From Flavobacteriales bacterium (GTDB lineage Bacteria > Bacteroidota > Bacteroidia > Flavobacteriales_G > Salibacteraceae), in contig JABJJW010000023.1 in assembly GCA_018660685.1 (NCBI GenBank), forward strand, positions 1 through 64,000: a stretch of 64,000 bases of DNA. Direction: 5' to 3'. Each line of letters starts with the position of its first letter. Position 1 is the stretch's first letter. The notes under the pieces were generated by a model, which saw only the letters and a list, made by a program, of their open reading frames with translations, had not been told where the DNA came from and searched no databases. Below are positions 7,785 through 16,954 of the stretch, piece after piece. A program made the position numbers and the translations under genes.

Positions 7785-8879
7785 CTAAGGCTTCTTAAAG
7801 GAAATCAATTTGCGTCCTAAGTAAACCCGCTGAATCCATCGAGGAAGAACGATTGCACCTATTAGCAAATAAGGATAATACGTCATGATTCGCCAGATCA
7901 CTCCAATCGATATGGCAAGCCCTAACGGAGAAATGAACTGTTGTAAAAATCCGCTGAACGCAACTTCTGCCACCCCAGCTCCGCCAGGGGTTGGAGAAAT
8001 AAGAAGAATGACCCACATCACCAATTGCCTGGCATAAATCAAGAAGTGATCTACAATGGATATATCTGTCAGCGTGAATGCAAGGATTAAAAAGTTGACC
8101 ACCCAGAAACGAGCAGTCCACGAAAGGAATGTTGCCACAAAAGCACTAAACCAAAAGCTCCATGGCTTTGATCTGAGCTCTACACTCGTGACAATGAGCT
8201 CGTTTCCGGTATCGACCGCACCCCTTCTCCATTTTCGCAAGAATGGAATTGAAAATACTCCAACCATCAATCGCTTTGCGGCTTCTGGATATCGGAAAAT
8301 CGCTAGCCAAATCAGTGATATTAACGCTAGAATGAACACATAACCAACGATGAATATCTCTCGTGCTCCCAAGGTGATCCCAAATACTTCTTTCTGTAAT
8401 TCCAGTGGGAAAAGCGTACTCCATCCGACTATCAGTAACAGCAGGGGAACCATTAAAACGTAGAAGAGCTCGTCGAGAAAGGCCGTGATCATCACGACTG
8501 CCGTGCTCCGTCCCAGGGAAATTTTCTCCTTGTTGATGATGAAGATGGCGATGCTCGAGCCACCCACGATGGACGGAGTCACGGATGAGGCAAATTCCCA
8601 GAGCATGATGACATCAAAAGCTTGTCTCCAATTGAGTTTCTTCTCGGTTAAAATTCGAATCCGAATCATGTATCCGATATCGCGAAGAGCCACCATGACC
8701 AAGGCCACACCAATCCAAAGTGTGGAAGTCCACGTCCAGTTTATGGCACTCAGAGCTTCTTTTTGTTCGTTGAAATCCCGTATCAGAAAAAAGGCCACAA
8801 TGACGATTCCAATCCCGATCGGAATGAGCACGTTGCTCGGCTTAAGTAACTGTCTAAGTGGATTGCTGCGTTTTGCCAT
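7785..8879 (-). CDS. LPG synthase/flippase-like membrane protein (YbhN family)
   Basis: Polytopic inner-membrane protein with about eight hydrophobic segments and no C-terminal catalytic domain. It matches the lysylphosphatidylglycerol-synthase transmembrane (UPF0104/YbhN) family. The conserved SVTPSIVGG segment (near residue 98-106) and ISPTPGGAGVAEVAF segment (near 291-305) are the family hallmarks. Members are thought to be lipid flippases, but this is not proven for most. The ATG at 8879 (MAKRSNPLRQ) is preferred to the one at 8927, because the intervening 16 residues look unrelated. It is divergent from the arsC-like gene. Confidence 0.82.
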   Translation of the reverse strand: MAKRSNPLRQLLKPSNVLIPIGIGIVIVAFFLIRDFNEQKEALSAINWTWTSTLWIGVALVMVALRDIGYMIRIRILTEKKLNWRQAFDVIMLWEFASSVTPSIVGGSSIAIFIINKEKISLGRSTAVVMITAFLDELFYVLMVPLLLLIVGWSTLFPLELQKEVFGITLGAREIFIVGYVFILALISLIWLAIFRYPEAAKRLMVGVFSIPFLRKWRRGAVDTGNELIVTSVELRSKPWSFWFSAFVATFLSWTARFWVVNFLILAFTLTDISIVDHFLIYARQLVMWVILLISPTPGGAGVAEVAFSGFLQQFISPLGLAISIGVIWRIMTYYPYLLIGAIVLPRWIQRVYLGRKLISFKKP

Positions 8880-8991
8880 TTGAAGAATGCAAAGAAAATC
8901 GTTATTGGCTAGGGATGCCGACATCATTGCAATGATTTAACAGGGATCGAGACTTGTGCAATCTCCTACATTCGCGATGGACTTGAAATTC

Positions 8992-9342
8992 ATGAGGAGA
9001 ATCTATTATCTAAGTACTTGTGACACGTGCAGACGAATCATGAAGGAAACCGGAACGGAAGGATTTGAGTTGTTCGATATCAAAAAAGAAAACATCTCGG
9101 CTTCCGATTTAGACCTCGCTAAGGAATCCATTGGATCCTATGAGAACTTGTTTAACAAGAGAGCACAGAAACTGAAGAAGAATGGCATCGATTTGACGAC
9201 CAAATCCGAGAATGAAATGCGCACTCTAATTCTCGGTGAATACAGCTTTCTAAAACGACCCGTCTACTTTATCGATCATGAAGTCTTCGCAGGAAATTCA
9301 ACGGCGACTGTTTCAGCAATTAAAGAACAACTCGGTGTCTAA
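8992..9342 (+). CDS. ArsC/Spx-family thioredoxin-fold protein
   Basis: Small cytoplasmic protein of the arsenate reductase (ArsC/Spx/MgsR) family. It has a CxxC at Cys10 and Cys13 (STCDTCRRI) and the family FELFDIKKENIS strand-turn near residue 30. LKRPVYFIDHEVFAGN near 90-105 has the conserved Arg-Pro. The CxxC is closer to Spx-like members than to classic ArsC, and no arsenic resistance genes are adjacent. True arsenate reduction is therefore uncertain. The start ATG at 8992 removes a 12-residue non-homologous extension. The downstream transporter start overlaps its end. Confidence 0.82.
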   Translation: MRRIYYLSTCDTCRRIMKETGTEGFELFDIKKENISASDLDLAKESIGSYENLFNKRAQKLKKNGIDLTTKSENEMRTLILGEYSFLKRPVYFIDHEVFAGNSTATVSAIKEQLGV

Positions 9343-10252
9343 GCGAGGCATAGCGCACATAGTATTATTTTGTGTCGGAGCGATCTACGCGGTAAATTAC
9401 ATCGTTGCCAAAGGGATCATGCCGGATTTCATCGGGCCGTCAGGATTCATTTTTTATCGCGTATTTCTAGCGACGGTTATTTTTTGGATCATTCATCGGT
9501 TCACCTCAAAAGAAAAGATTGATCGAGATGATGTCCCGAAATTCATTCAGGCGGCAATATTTGGAGTCGCGCTGAATCAGCTCATGTTTTTCAACGGCCT
9601 CAATTTGACGACACCGCTGAACGCCAGCTTCATCATGACATCCAATCCAATTTTGGTGTTAATAGCCTCGGCGTTCATCCTCAAAGAACGTATTACCCCA
9701 ACAAGGCTCACGGGCATCATGCTTGGACTTGGTGGAGCCCTTTTAATCATTCTCCTTCCCTTTCTACTTGGCGTGAGTGACGTTGAATGGATGGCAGGTG
9801 ATCCATTGGGAGATGGAATGATTCTAATCAACTCTATGAGTTATGGAATCTACTTGGTCACGGTCAAACCTCTGCTAATGAAGTATGAACCATTGACTGC
9901 CATCAAATGGATTTTCACGTTTGGGTGCGTCCTTGTATTTCCGTTTGGATACGATCAGGCCTTAGCGGTCGATTGGTCGTCATTTACTCCAGAAATCTGG
10001 TGGGGGTTCGCCTTCGTCATCATATTCGTATCTGTCCTGGTATACTTCTTTAACGTGTACGCGATGAAGTCTGTAAGTCCAAGTGTAGTAAGTGCTTATA
10101 TCTACCTCCAACCAGTATTAGCTGGTGGGCTGAGCCTTGCTCTTGGAATGGAAGAACTGCATTGGCTAAAAGTAGTCGCCGCCTTGATGATCTTCGGTGG
10201 TGTCTACTTGGTAGCGATCAGAAAAAAACCTACAGAATCTGAAGTTGGCTGA
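9335..10252 (+). CDS. EamA/DMT-family transporter
   Basis: Inner-membrane permease of the drug/metabolite transporter superfamily with two EamA repeats and about ten membrane helices. GAIYAVNYIVAKGIMP opens repeat 1. NASFIMTSNPILVLIASAF closes it, and MILINSMSYGIYLVTVKPLL opens repeat 2. VSAYIYLQPVLAG is the typical end of repeat 2. The GTG at 9335 gives an 8-bp overlap with the preceding gene. The alternative ATG at 9278 would force a 65-bp overlap and add a hydrophilic tail. The substrate is unknown. The 3' end overlaps the convergent protease gene by 23 bp. Confidence 0.88.
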   Translation: MSKRGIAHIVLFCVGAIYAVNYIVAKGIMPDFIGPSGFIFYRVFLATVIFWIIHRFTSKEKIDRDDVPKFIQAAIFGVALNQLMFFNGLNLTTPLNASFIMTSNPILVLIASAFILKERITPTRLTGIMLGLGGALLIILLPFLLGVSDVEWMAGDPLGDGMILINSMSYGIYLVTVKPLLMKYEPLTAIKWIFTFGCVLVFPFGYDQALAVDWSSFTPEIWWGFAFVIIFVSVLVYFFNVYAMKSVSPSVVSAYIYLQPVLAGGLSLALGMEELHWLKVVAALMIFGGVYLVAIRKKPTESEVG

Positions 10253-12587
10253 CAACGCGGGTATCATTGTCAATTGACACTTCTACCAGATAAAGGCCTG
10301 TTGGAAGGCCGTTAAGGGAAAGAGAATAGTTCTGAGAACTAATGCCCCTCTCCTCAATTAAAGCCCGGCCCGAAATATCTCGAATCACAACAGATTCAAT
10401 TTCCGTTGGGGCAAATATTTTCACTGATTCAGACGCCGGATTTGGGAAAATTTTCAAGCCAGAACTGATGGCTTCTCTTGTTCCGATTGGATCACCCTGA
10501 GTTGTAAAAACCCATGTGTCCGTCCATGCGCTTGCTACGCCATTTGTATCATAACGAGCTCTCCAATAATACGTAGTCTCTAAATCTAATCCTGCTATGT
10601 CGGCTTCCGTATCCATATTCCCAGAGTATTCATCGATGTAGGATGTTACCCCGGTGATTAGGTTGGTACTTGAAAAACTTGTATCCGTGTCAAACTGATA
10701 CTCGTATCCATCCACACCGCCAACCGACTTCCAATTGAGTGTAGGATCTGTTGAAATCAAAGTGGCTCCGTTTTTAGGATATTCTAGCAAAAGATCTCCA
10801 CTAAAAACGCCCGAAACCTCGAAGTCGTCCATGTAGAAGTTATTTCCACCTCTACCACCAAATTCAAACCGAACAAGAAGACCTTCGACCATGTAGGCTG
10901 CACCTAAATTGAGCGTATGCGTTTTCCATTCAGAGGTATCTGCAGGAGCCCAATTGGAATTTGTTGGAACTGCAGATTCAAGTTGGGCAGATGATCTGAC
11001 CCATCGCAATTTCCAGGTCTCACCAAGGTCATTGCTGACATACATTCTCAAGAAATCTCCGTTGTTATTCTGTCGTTTTGCGAATGCGGCCTTAAATGTC
11101 ATTTCGATGGAAGAGTATGGAGAAAAGTCAAAGCTGCTGGTATAGAGCTGATCGATGGTTAATCCACAACTCCCGTAATTGTTCATTTTTAGAGATTGAT
11201 TCCCAGCGAATGATGCTTCAGTCGTGACTTTCCATTCCAGGCCATCTTCATCCCAGTCATTGCTGACCCAATTTTGATCAGGGAGTTCAGTGAAATCTTC
11301 AAAATTCTCACTGAAAGGAAGGTAGTTTCCAACTTTTGACACAACGATCACTTCCTTCTCAATTTCTTCTGAATCGCTTCCTTGATTCGCTTTAAGTTTC
11401 ACAGTGTGCGTTCCTACATCGTTAAAAACCACGTATGGGTTGGCTGCTGTGGAGTTCTGAGGGTAGGCAGCGGTGCCAAAATCCCACTCGAACGACTCAG
11501 CATCGTATTGAGTTGCGTTGTAAAAACGTGTTGAGTTCCCCTCGAAAGTGATGAGGTTATCCGTGGTGAAATCAGCAGCGACCATTCCAACCACCCCTTT
11601 AGCCTCAACGTTACTCTCACTTGTCAAGTTTGTCAATGTAGAATGCATTGAGAGTGCCGCAATCGCGCGATCAATTTGTCCAATAGAGAACATGTTCTGG
11701 CAGTCATTGTAGCTCATGTAGTTTTCGATTTGATCTGGAGTTCCTGCTGGATAAGGACTGTCGCCACCTCCATCGTTGGCACATAAATCGATCGAATACT
11801 CACAAGATTGGGTTGAATAAGCCGATGGCGGCGTGTCACAAATTTGATCTCCTGAAAAAGCACAATTGTTTCCACATCCACTTTGGAATGTGTGATACAA
11901 GTCGATACAGTGACCAACCTCGTGCGTAAGCGTTCTACCGTCTGCCCCTGAAGTTCCAATTGTACCAAATGCGTCATTTCTTATGACGATGCCATACGTA
12001 CTCCAAGAGCCAGAGCCTGGAAATTGGGCATAACCAAGGATAGTTCCTCCTCCACCTGTGAAGTTGGCAATTGACTCAACGACCCATATGTTGAAATACT
12101 CATTTGTTTGCCAATTCGTCATCCCTTTTATTCCATTACCAGCTGCAACGGCCGCTGAAGTTTGGATGCGATTGATTCCATCTGTAGGATTATTACTCGG
12201 ATCTACTTGTGCCAACCTGAACTCAATATCTGCTCCTTGAGCATATGGCTTGAAAATGTCCCGAGTAAGATTAGTATCCGGATTGAGCCGGGCCATGTCC
12301 TCGTTTAGGACACGCATTCCATCGAGAACTTGCGCTTTGGATATATCATTTTCACAAGTGTTCCAGAGGATATGAACCACCGTTGGAACCACAATTTTAT
12401 CATTTGATCTCGTGCCTGATGCAGCCAATTGGGCGACCTGAGCCCGCAATTGTTCGTAATCCACTTTGAGCTGTGGGTTCGTATCAAACATCTCTTGAGT
12501 GTAGTGGTCGGTTCCACACCACTCGCTTTGTCCAAATCCACCTAACCACAGCATTGTGGCCAGCGTCACTCCAATTACTTTCTTCAA
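10230..12587 (-). CDS. secreted M43-type metalloprotease with T9SS sorting domain
   Basis: 785-aa exported protease. The signal peptide is MKKVIGVTLATMLWLGGFGQ. The cytophagalysin/pappalysin-like M43 domain covers about 50-310. It has zinc signature HEVGHCIDLYHTF near residue 225 (Asp replaces the Gly of the general metzincin pattern) and Met-turn NYMSYNDC near 290. A PKD-like domain follows (about 350-420, FEWDFGTA). Next come a jelly-roll domain like MAM/choice-of-anchor J (about 425-600) and an FN3-like domain ending in YYWRARYD (about 605-705). The last domain is a type A sorting domain, about 710-785, with IFPNPASESVKI. It is exported by Sec, then delivered to the surface or medium by T9SS. 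The upstream gene (12596-14920) is a paralogue with an 8-bp gap, so both are probably co-transcribed. Confidence 0.93.
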   Translation of the reverse strand: MKKVIGVTLATMLWLGGFGQSEWCGTDHYTQEMFDTNPQLKVDYEQLRAQVAQLAASGTRSNDKIVVPTVVHILWNTCENDISKAQVLDGMRVLNEDMARLNPDTNLTRDIFKPYAQGADIEFRLAQVDPSNNPTDGINRIQTSAAVAAGNGIKGMTNWQTNEYFNIWVVESIANFTGGGGTILGYAQFPGSGSWSTYGIVIRNDAFGTIGTSGADGRTLTHEVGHCIDLYHTFQSGCGNNCAFSGDQICDTPPSAYSTQSCEYSIDLCANDGGGDSPYPAGTPDQIENYMSYNDCQNMFSIGQIDRAIAALSMHSTLTNLTSESNVEAKGVVGMVAADFTTDNLITFEGNSTRFYNATQYDAESFEWDFGTAAYPQNSTAANPYVVFNDVGTHTVKLKANQGSDSEEIEKEVIVVSKVGNYLPFSENFEDFTELPDQNWVSNDWDEDGLEWKVTTEASFAGNQSLKMNNYGSCGLTIDQLYTSSFDFSPYSSIEMTFKAAFAKRQNNNGDFLRMYVSNDLGETWKLRWVRSSAQLESAVPTNSNWAPADTSEWKTHTLNLGAAYMVEGLLVRFEFGGRGGNNFYMDDFEVSGVFSGDLLLEYPKNGATLISTDPTLNWKSVGGVDGYEYQFDTDTSFSSTNLITGVTSYIDEYSGNMDTEADIAGLDLETTYYWRARYDTNGVASAWTDTWVFTTQGDPIGTREAISSGLKIFPNPASESVKIFAPTEIESVVIRDISGRALIEERGISSQNYSLSLNGLPTGLYLVEVSIDNDTRVVSQLQIL

Positions 12588-12595
12588 ATTGCTTT

Positions 12596-14920
12596 CTATT
12601 TAACTACTGAAACTGTGGTCGAGAACGTCCTGTTCTCCGAACTGACTCGTAAAATATATGTCCCTGTTGGTATTGAACTCGCGTCGAATTCAATTTTCCT
12701 AGCCGGTGACAACGAAGTCCAACTTAAGGATTGAATCACCCTTCCGTCAATTCCGACAAGATCTACTTCTGCCGATTTTACGTTTGTAGGAGTCTCAATG
12801 ATGAAGTTGTTCGAGGTTGGGTTTGGATATACTCTCAATTGATCATCTCTCAATTCTTCATTCACACCCACTCCATCACTCCCGACAGTAAACACCCAAG
12901 TATTACTCCATGCAGATGGGGAAGTGCTTATGACTGATCGAACCCTCCAATGGTACATTTCACCGTGCGTTAGTCCTTCTGTCGCAAACTTTGAATCAGA
13001 AGCGCTGCCTGATATTTTGCTACTCGAATTGAAGTTGGGAGAAGTATCGACCTCATAATCATAGGACTGTGAAGCTGGAACATTGGTCCACTCGAGCACC
13101 ACATGATCATTTGTGCTCGGAGCACCGCTATCTGGATAAACCAAATAAGGCGTAGTCTCATAGGATCCGCTAATATTAATGTTGTCTAGATATAATTGAT
13201 TTCCTCCTCCAGCAACTGTCCTGAACCTGAACAATGTGCTTTGTCCAAACCAAGAAAGCGGGACATTGCTGACATTAAACTGCTTCCAATCTCCAGGGGC
13301 ATCAGGTTCAAAAATGGAGGTCACAATTCCATTGGAACCAGCAAGAGAGCCAGCACTTGCGCTCCAAACGGATCTCCACGTATTTCCACAATCCTCGCTA
13401 ATGTGCATCTCCATTTTGTCATTGTTGCTTGATTCGCGCATTGCAAACGCAACTCTGAATGAAACAGACACGGCAGTCAGCGGGCGAGTGTCGATGCTAG
13501 AGTAAATAAGATCATCGTACCAGCCCACATTTTGACTCAGGTTGTAGAGCTTATAGCTCGCATTGTCATCAAATCCGATTTCATCATCGAGGGTCCATTC
13601 GTATAGATCATCCATATCCCAATCGTCTACGATCCATCCCGAATCTCCTTGACTGAAATCTTCTGTCCATGGCACCTTCGCTCCGTAAACCTCTGCAACT
13701 GAGAAGTAATTTTCTTCGTACACAGTTTGAGTAACACTGCCCTGAGTTACTGTTAATCGCACTGAATAGTCTCCGGCGGTGGTAAACGAAATTTCAGGGT
13801 GTTGTTCGGTTGACGTGTAATTTTCAGGGCCCGTGATTTCCCAGCTCCAAGAATCAGGCTCGTATCGCGACTCATCGAAAAGAGTTACTGTTTCTCCTCG
13901 ACATATATCTCGGCGTTCCATATAAATTCTCGCCTCAGTCAAATCCAACACGCCTGTATTTTTCAAGTTGTCCTCATCATGAAGATATCTCCTCGTCCAA
14001 AGATTATTTCCAAGCGCAAAGTGCATACGACCAACCTGTCCAGCAGTGAACATTGCTTCACATGAGGCATAGTCCATGAAGTTCTGGATGTTGTCTAGAC
14101 TGCTACAAGTGCTTTGACTTAGGTTGCATGAACCATTTCCAACGCCGATGCAATTCGGGGTATCGCTCACTCCATCATCCATCCCACAATTGCTTGAAAG
14201 CCCAGGCTCGTTTGTTGTCCCCCAAGTATGTGGTAGATTTAGAAAATGACCTATTTCGTGAGTCAAAGTTGTTGATGAGCTACCAGGAGAGCCCGTACCA
14301 ATACTACCTACATAGCGATGATCAGAAATAACCCCATCTACACTTGCAGAAGGTGCATTGCCAGGTCTGTAAGCATATGCCGCAGCAGACGAAATATAGA
14401 TTTGATCAGTAGTCCAAATATTGAGGTACTGAAATCCAGGTTTTCCCCAGTAATTCTTCTTTGAGCCGTCATCTCCAATGTGCGTTTCCTGTGAGACAAT
14501 CCTGTCTATGCCGTTCGTTGCTGATCCGAACTCATCAATCGTTGCCAGTCGAAACTCAATTTCTGCATCCCCAATTCGACTCTGAAAAGTTGAAACTATG
14601 TCATCAAGTTCATCATTCTGTGCACTGTATGTTTTGTTCATGTAGCGAACAGCATCATGTACCTGGGCATTGGTGATGTTTTCAGGTCCATCGTCATGGA
14701 CAATATGAAACACTACTGGAATAATGTATTTGTCTGCTCTGTTGGACTGAGAGCCTTCTAATGCGCTAAACATTAAATCGCTTTTCGCTATCCTTTTGGC
14801 GAGTTCCGGATCAGCATCATGCAATTGATTCTCAATGATGTGAGTAACGCAGCGCTGTTGTGCGAATGAGGTTCCAAAATATAGGAACGAAATGATAAAA
14901 ACGGGTACAAGTCTCTTCAT
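12596..14920 (-). CDS. secreted M43-type metalloprotease with T9SS sorting domain (paralogue)
   Basis: 774-aa paralogue of the protease downstream, with the same domain order. After the signal peptide MKRLVPVFIISFLYFGTSFA comes the M43 zinc site HEIGHFLNLPHTWG near residue 220 and Met-turn NFMDYASC near 285. A PKD-like region (SWSWEITGP), a jelly-roll MAM-like region, an FN3-like region (YHWRVRSV) and a C-terminal sorting domain with VYPNPTSNNFIIE follow. In this copy the metzincin Gly is Asn, as in cytophagalysins I know. It is the first gene of the pair and probably carries the promoter. The two proteins are similar throughout but clearly diverged. Confidence 0.93.
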   Translation of the reverse strand: MKRLVPVFIISFLYFGTSFAQQRCVTHIIENQLHDADPELAKRIAKSDLMFSALEGSQSNRADKYIIPVVFHIVHDDGPENITNAQVHDAVRYMNKTYSAQNDELDDIVSTFQSRIGDAEIEFRLATIDEFGSATNGIDRIVSQETHIGDDGSKKNYWGKPGFQYLNIWTTDQIYISSAAAYAYRPGNAPSASVDGVISDHRYVGSIGTGSPGSSSTTLTHEIGHFLNLPHTWGTTNEPGLSSNCGMDDGVSDTPNCIGVGNGSCNLSQSTCSSLDNIQNFMDYASCEAMFTAGQVGRMHFALGNNLWTRRYLHDEDNLKNTGVLDLTEARIYMERRDICRGETVTLFDESRYEPDSWSWEITGPENYTSTEQHPEISFTTAGDYSVRLTVTQGSVTQTVYEENYFSVAEVYGAKVPWTEDFSQGDSGWIVDDWDMDDLYEWTLDDEIGFDDNASYKLYNLSQNVGWYDDLIYSSIDTRPLTAVSVSFRVAFAMRESSNNDKMEMHISEDCGNTWRSVWSASAGSLAGSNGIVTSIFEPDAPGDWKQFNVSNVPLSWFGQSTLFRFRTVAGGGNQLYLDNINISGSYETTPYLVYPDSGAPSTNDHVVLEWTNVPASQSYDYEVDTSPNFNSSSKISGSASDSKFATEGLTHGEMYHWRVRSVISTSPSAWSNTWVFTVGSDGVGVNEELRDDQLRVYPNPTSNNFIIETPTNVKSAEVDLVGIDGRVIQSLSWTSLSPARKIEFDASSIPTGTYILRVSSENRTFSTTVSVVK

Positions 14921-15002
14921 GCTGCTTAATTAGGACGAACGAAAGTAATCAAACGTCAGTGCGTGCTTTGTGACAAAAGAGACCAAACGAGGGGTGCTAA
15001 CC

Positions 15003-15695
15003 TCACTCGTTGATATCGGTAAAGCGCTGAATATCCTTCACTTGACCGAATACCATGAGCGTATCATTTTCGGTAATGGTGGTTTTGGAGCTAGGCACTC
15101 CTAGTACATGCTGTTCTACTACATGTTCTCCATTCTTTTCCTCGACAAACTCCCGCTTTATCGTAATGACGGTCAGTTTGTACTTATCTCGCAGACCAAC
15201 ATCTTCTAGTGACCGATTGATGATTCCCTTCGGCGCTCGAATTTCTACGATTTCATAGCTGTCTGGCAACTCAAGGAAACTGAGAATGTTCGGATTGAGC
15301 AATCTTTCAGCTACAATTTTTCCAATCTCATCCTCAGGAGAAAGTATCTCCGTAATTCCGAGTCTTTCTAAAATCATTCGCTGATGCTTCCCATGTGCCC
15401 TGGCGATTATTCGATTGGCGTTTAGCTCTAATAAATGAGCGCCAGCAAGTAGCAGTGCTTCAAAGTCCTTACCAATAGCTAAAACAATCGCATCCATTTC
15501 ATGAATCCCTTGACCAACCAACGCCTTTCGGTCCGTGGCATCCATAGCAATAGCATGCGCTACATCGTCTTTGATTAGCTCAACATGGGAAGGATTGTTG
15601 TCAATGGCGACGACTTCACCTCCCTTTGATGCGAGAACTAAAGCGATCGCTCTTCCAAATTGTCCAAGGCCTATTACGGCATATCTTCTGGCCAT
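15003..15695 (-). CDS. TrkA/KtrA-type potassium uptake regulatory protein
   Basis: Cytoplasmic RCK protein that gates a K+ uptake channel. Residues 1-125 form the Rossmann RCK_N domain with dinucleotide loop GLGQFGRAIA (8-17) and acidic strand end VVAIDNN. Residues about 140-230 form the TrkA_C domain. At 230 aa with one RCK unit it resembles KtrA rather than the two-unit TrkA of E. coli. The membrane partner (KtrB/TrkH) is not adjacent and is not in this window. It is divergent from the sigma/barrel chimera. Confidence 0.9.
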   Translation of the reverse strand: MARRYAVIGLGQFGRAIALVLASKGGEVVAIDNNPSHVELIKDDVAHAIAMDATDRKALVGQGIHEMDAIVLAIGKDFEALLLAGAHLLELNANRIIARAHGKHQRMILERLGITEILSPEDEIGKIVAERLLNPNILSFLELPDSYEIVEIRAPKGIINRSLEDVGLRDKYKLTVITIKREFVEEKNGEHVVEQHVLGVPSSKTTITENDTLMVFGQVKDIQRFTDINE

Positions 15696-15743
15696 TTTTC
15701 AGGTATTAATCGGCAAACATAAACTGAATAAAGATTACCAATT

Positions 15744-15774
15744 TTGAAAAAAATACATTGGGGTTGTAACTTTC
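15744..15774 (+). promoter_or_regulatory. candidate promoter of the sigma/barrel gene
   Basis: TTG at 15744-15746, a 20-nt spacer, then TAACTTTC at 15767-15774. This differs by one base from the Bacteroidota -7 consensus TAnnTTTG. It would give a leader of about 30 nt before the TTG start at 15814. Confidence 0.4.
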
Positions 15775-15813
15775 GACCTTTGACGCCGTCACAAACCCAG
15801 CAACCTAGAAAAC

Positions 15814-16893
15814 TTGAACACCAAGGACTTTAACCGAATTGTCGATGAATGGGCTGATCCCCTGTTCAGATTTGCCATTTCTATGAGCAAAGACGAGGAC
15901 GTTGCAAAGGACGCCGTTCAGGATGCATTTGCAAAACTATGGGAGCGAAAAGATGACGTTAATTCAACAAAAGTGAAGTCGTATCTCTTTACTACAGTAC
16001 ACCACAAAGTGGTTGATCATTTCAGAAGAGATCAACGTCATGATGACATTGAAACTTCAGGGATTAATCCTTCAACGCGACAACCATCCCATGATTTGCA
16101 AGAGGTGTTGCACGAAGCGCTACAAACGCTGCCTGAGATCCAGAGAAGTGTGATACTGCTCAGAGATTATGAAGGGTATAATTACGAGGAGATCGTTGAC
16201 GGTGAAATTGATGGCAATGATTCTACCATCTACGATTCAGATGATGACGACAAGAAAAAGCAAGATCATGTAAGCCATTGGGCCGGAATCAGAATCGGTA
16301 TAAATGGATATCTAGTGAACGATGCTCTTCCAATTCCAAACAGCATTGACTTTATGGAACTGGACTACTCCAGAAGCATTAGCTGGGATCTCAACTTGAT
16401 TGAGAAGGATTTCAACCTTGTCAAGGAACATGTTGAGCTGGTCACTGGCCTTGGAATGCACTTCGCATCCTACGCTTTCGATAGCAAACACACCACACTC
16501 CTTGATACAGACCCCACCTTGACTGCAGGCGTGGATTCTAGTATCTCATTCACCAAGAACAAATTGAGAGCGACATATTTAACTGCTCCTTTGATGCTCG
16601 GATTCTCAACATCTACAGATGAGGACAAAGCATTCAGACTTGCTGCTGGAGGCCAAGTGTCTTGGAGAATTGCATCTAAGCTCAAGCAACAATACACGCT
16701 TAAAGGCGATACGAAAACACTCAAGGATAAGAATGACTTCGATCTCAATCCATTCCTCTTCCACGCTGTTGGTTCAGTTGGATACGGTCCAGTAAATATA
16801 TATGCCAAGTATGGCTTAAATGAATTATTCAAGCCTGGAAAACTCGCTACGCCAGTAACCCCGTTTGATATAGGAGTACAGTTGATGTTTTAA
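15814..16893 (+). CDS. chimeric ORF: truncated ECF sigma factor fused to outer-membrane beta-barrel
   Basis: One 359-codon frame joins two unrelated proteins. Residues 1 to about 127 are an ECF sigma-70 factor. Region 2 carries AKDAVQDAFAKLWERKDDV and SYLFTTVHHKVVDHFRR. Region 4 starts at LQTLPEIQRSVILLRDYEGYN and breaks off after YEEI, before the DNA-recognition helix. An acidic linker (IDGNDSTIYDSDDDDKKK) follows. Residues 155-359 are then the barrel half of an outer-membrane protein (HWAGIRIGINGYL to the terminal FDIGVQLMF). No signal peptide precedes the barrel. The natural start is probably TTG at 15814. In relatives I would expect separate sigma and barrel genes. An internal deletion, real or from assembly, best explains this. 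A strong terminator follows. Confidence 0.8.
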   Translation: MNTKDFNRIVDEWADPLFRFAISMSKDEDVAKDAVQDAFAKLWERKDDVNSTKVKSYLFTTVHHKVVDHFRRDQRHDDIETSGINPSTRQPSHDLQEVLHEALQTLPEIQRSVILLRDYEGYNYEEIVDGEIDGNDSTIYDSDDDDKKKQDHVSHWAGIRIGINGYLVNDALPIPNSIDFMELDYSRSISWDLNLIEKDFNLVKEHVELVTGLGMHFASYAFDSKHTTLLDTDPTLTAGVDSSISFTKNKLRATYLTAPLMLGFSTSTDEDKAFRLAAGGQVSWRIASKLKQQYTLKGDTKTLKDKNDFDLNPFLFHAVGSVGYGPVNIYAKYGLNELFKPGKLATPVTPFDIGVQLMF

Positions 16894-16918
16894 TCAATTG
16901 CTGTTTAGTTAGGTTGCT

Positions 16919-16954
16919 GAAAGCCTTCTCTTACAAGGGAAGGCTTTCGCTTTT
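16919..16954 (+). terminator. Rho-independent terminator
   Basis: A perfect 10-bp stem GAAAGCCTTC/GAAGGCTTTC around a 10-nt loop is followed by GC and four T residues on the plus strand. It lies 25 bp after the stop of the sigma/barrel ORF and overlaps the stop codon of the convergent gene at 16931. Confidence 0.75.

Noticed and set aside
16470-16832. 120-aa minus-strand ORF opposite the barrel half of the chimera.
   Set aside because: It is antisense to a clear beta-barrel coding sequence and has no family features of its own.
15814-16893. Reading the chimera as a novel membrane-tethered sigma factor system.
   Set aside because: The sigma part lacks the recognition helix and the barrel has no export signal, so a deletion or assembly join is the simpler explanation. 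I kept it as a finding but did not assign a function.
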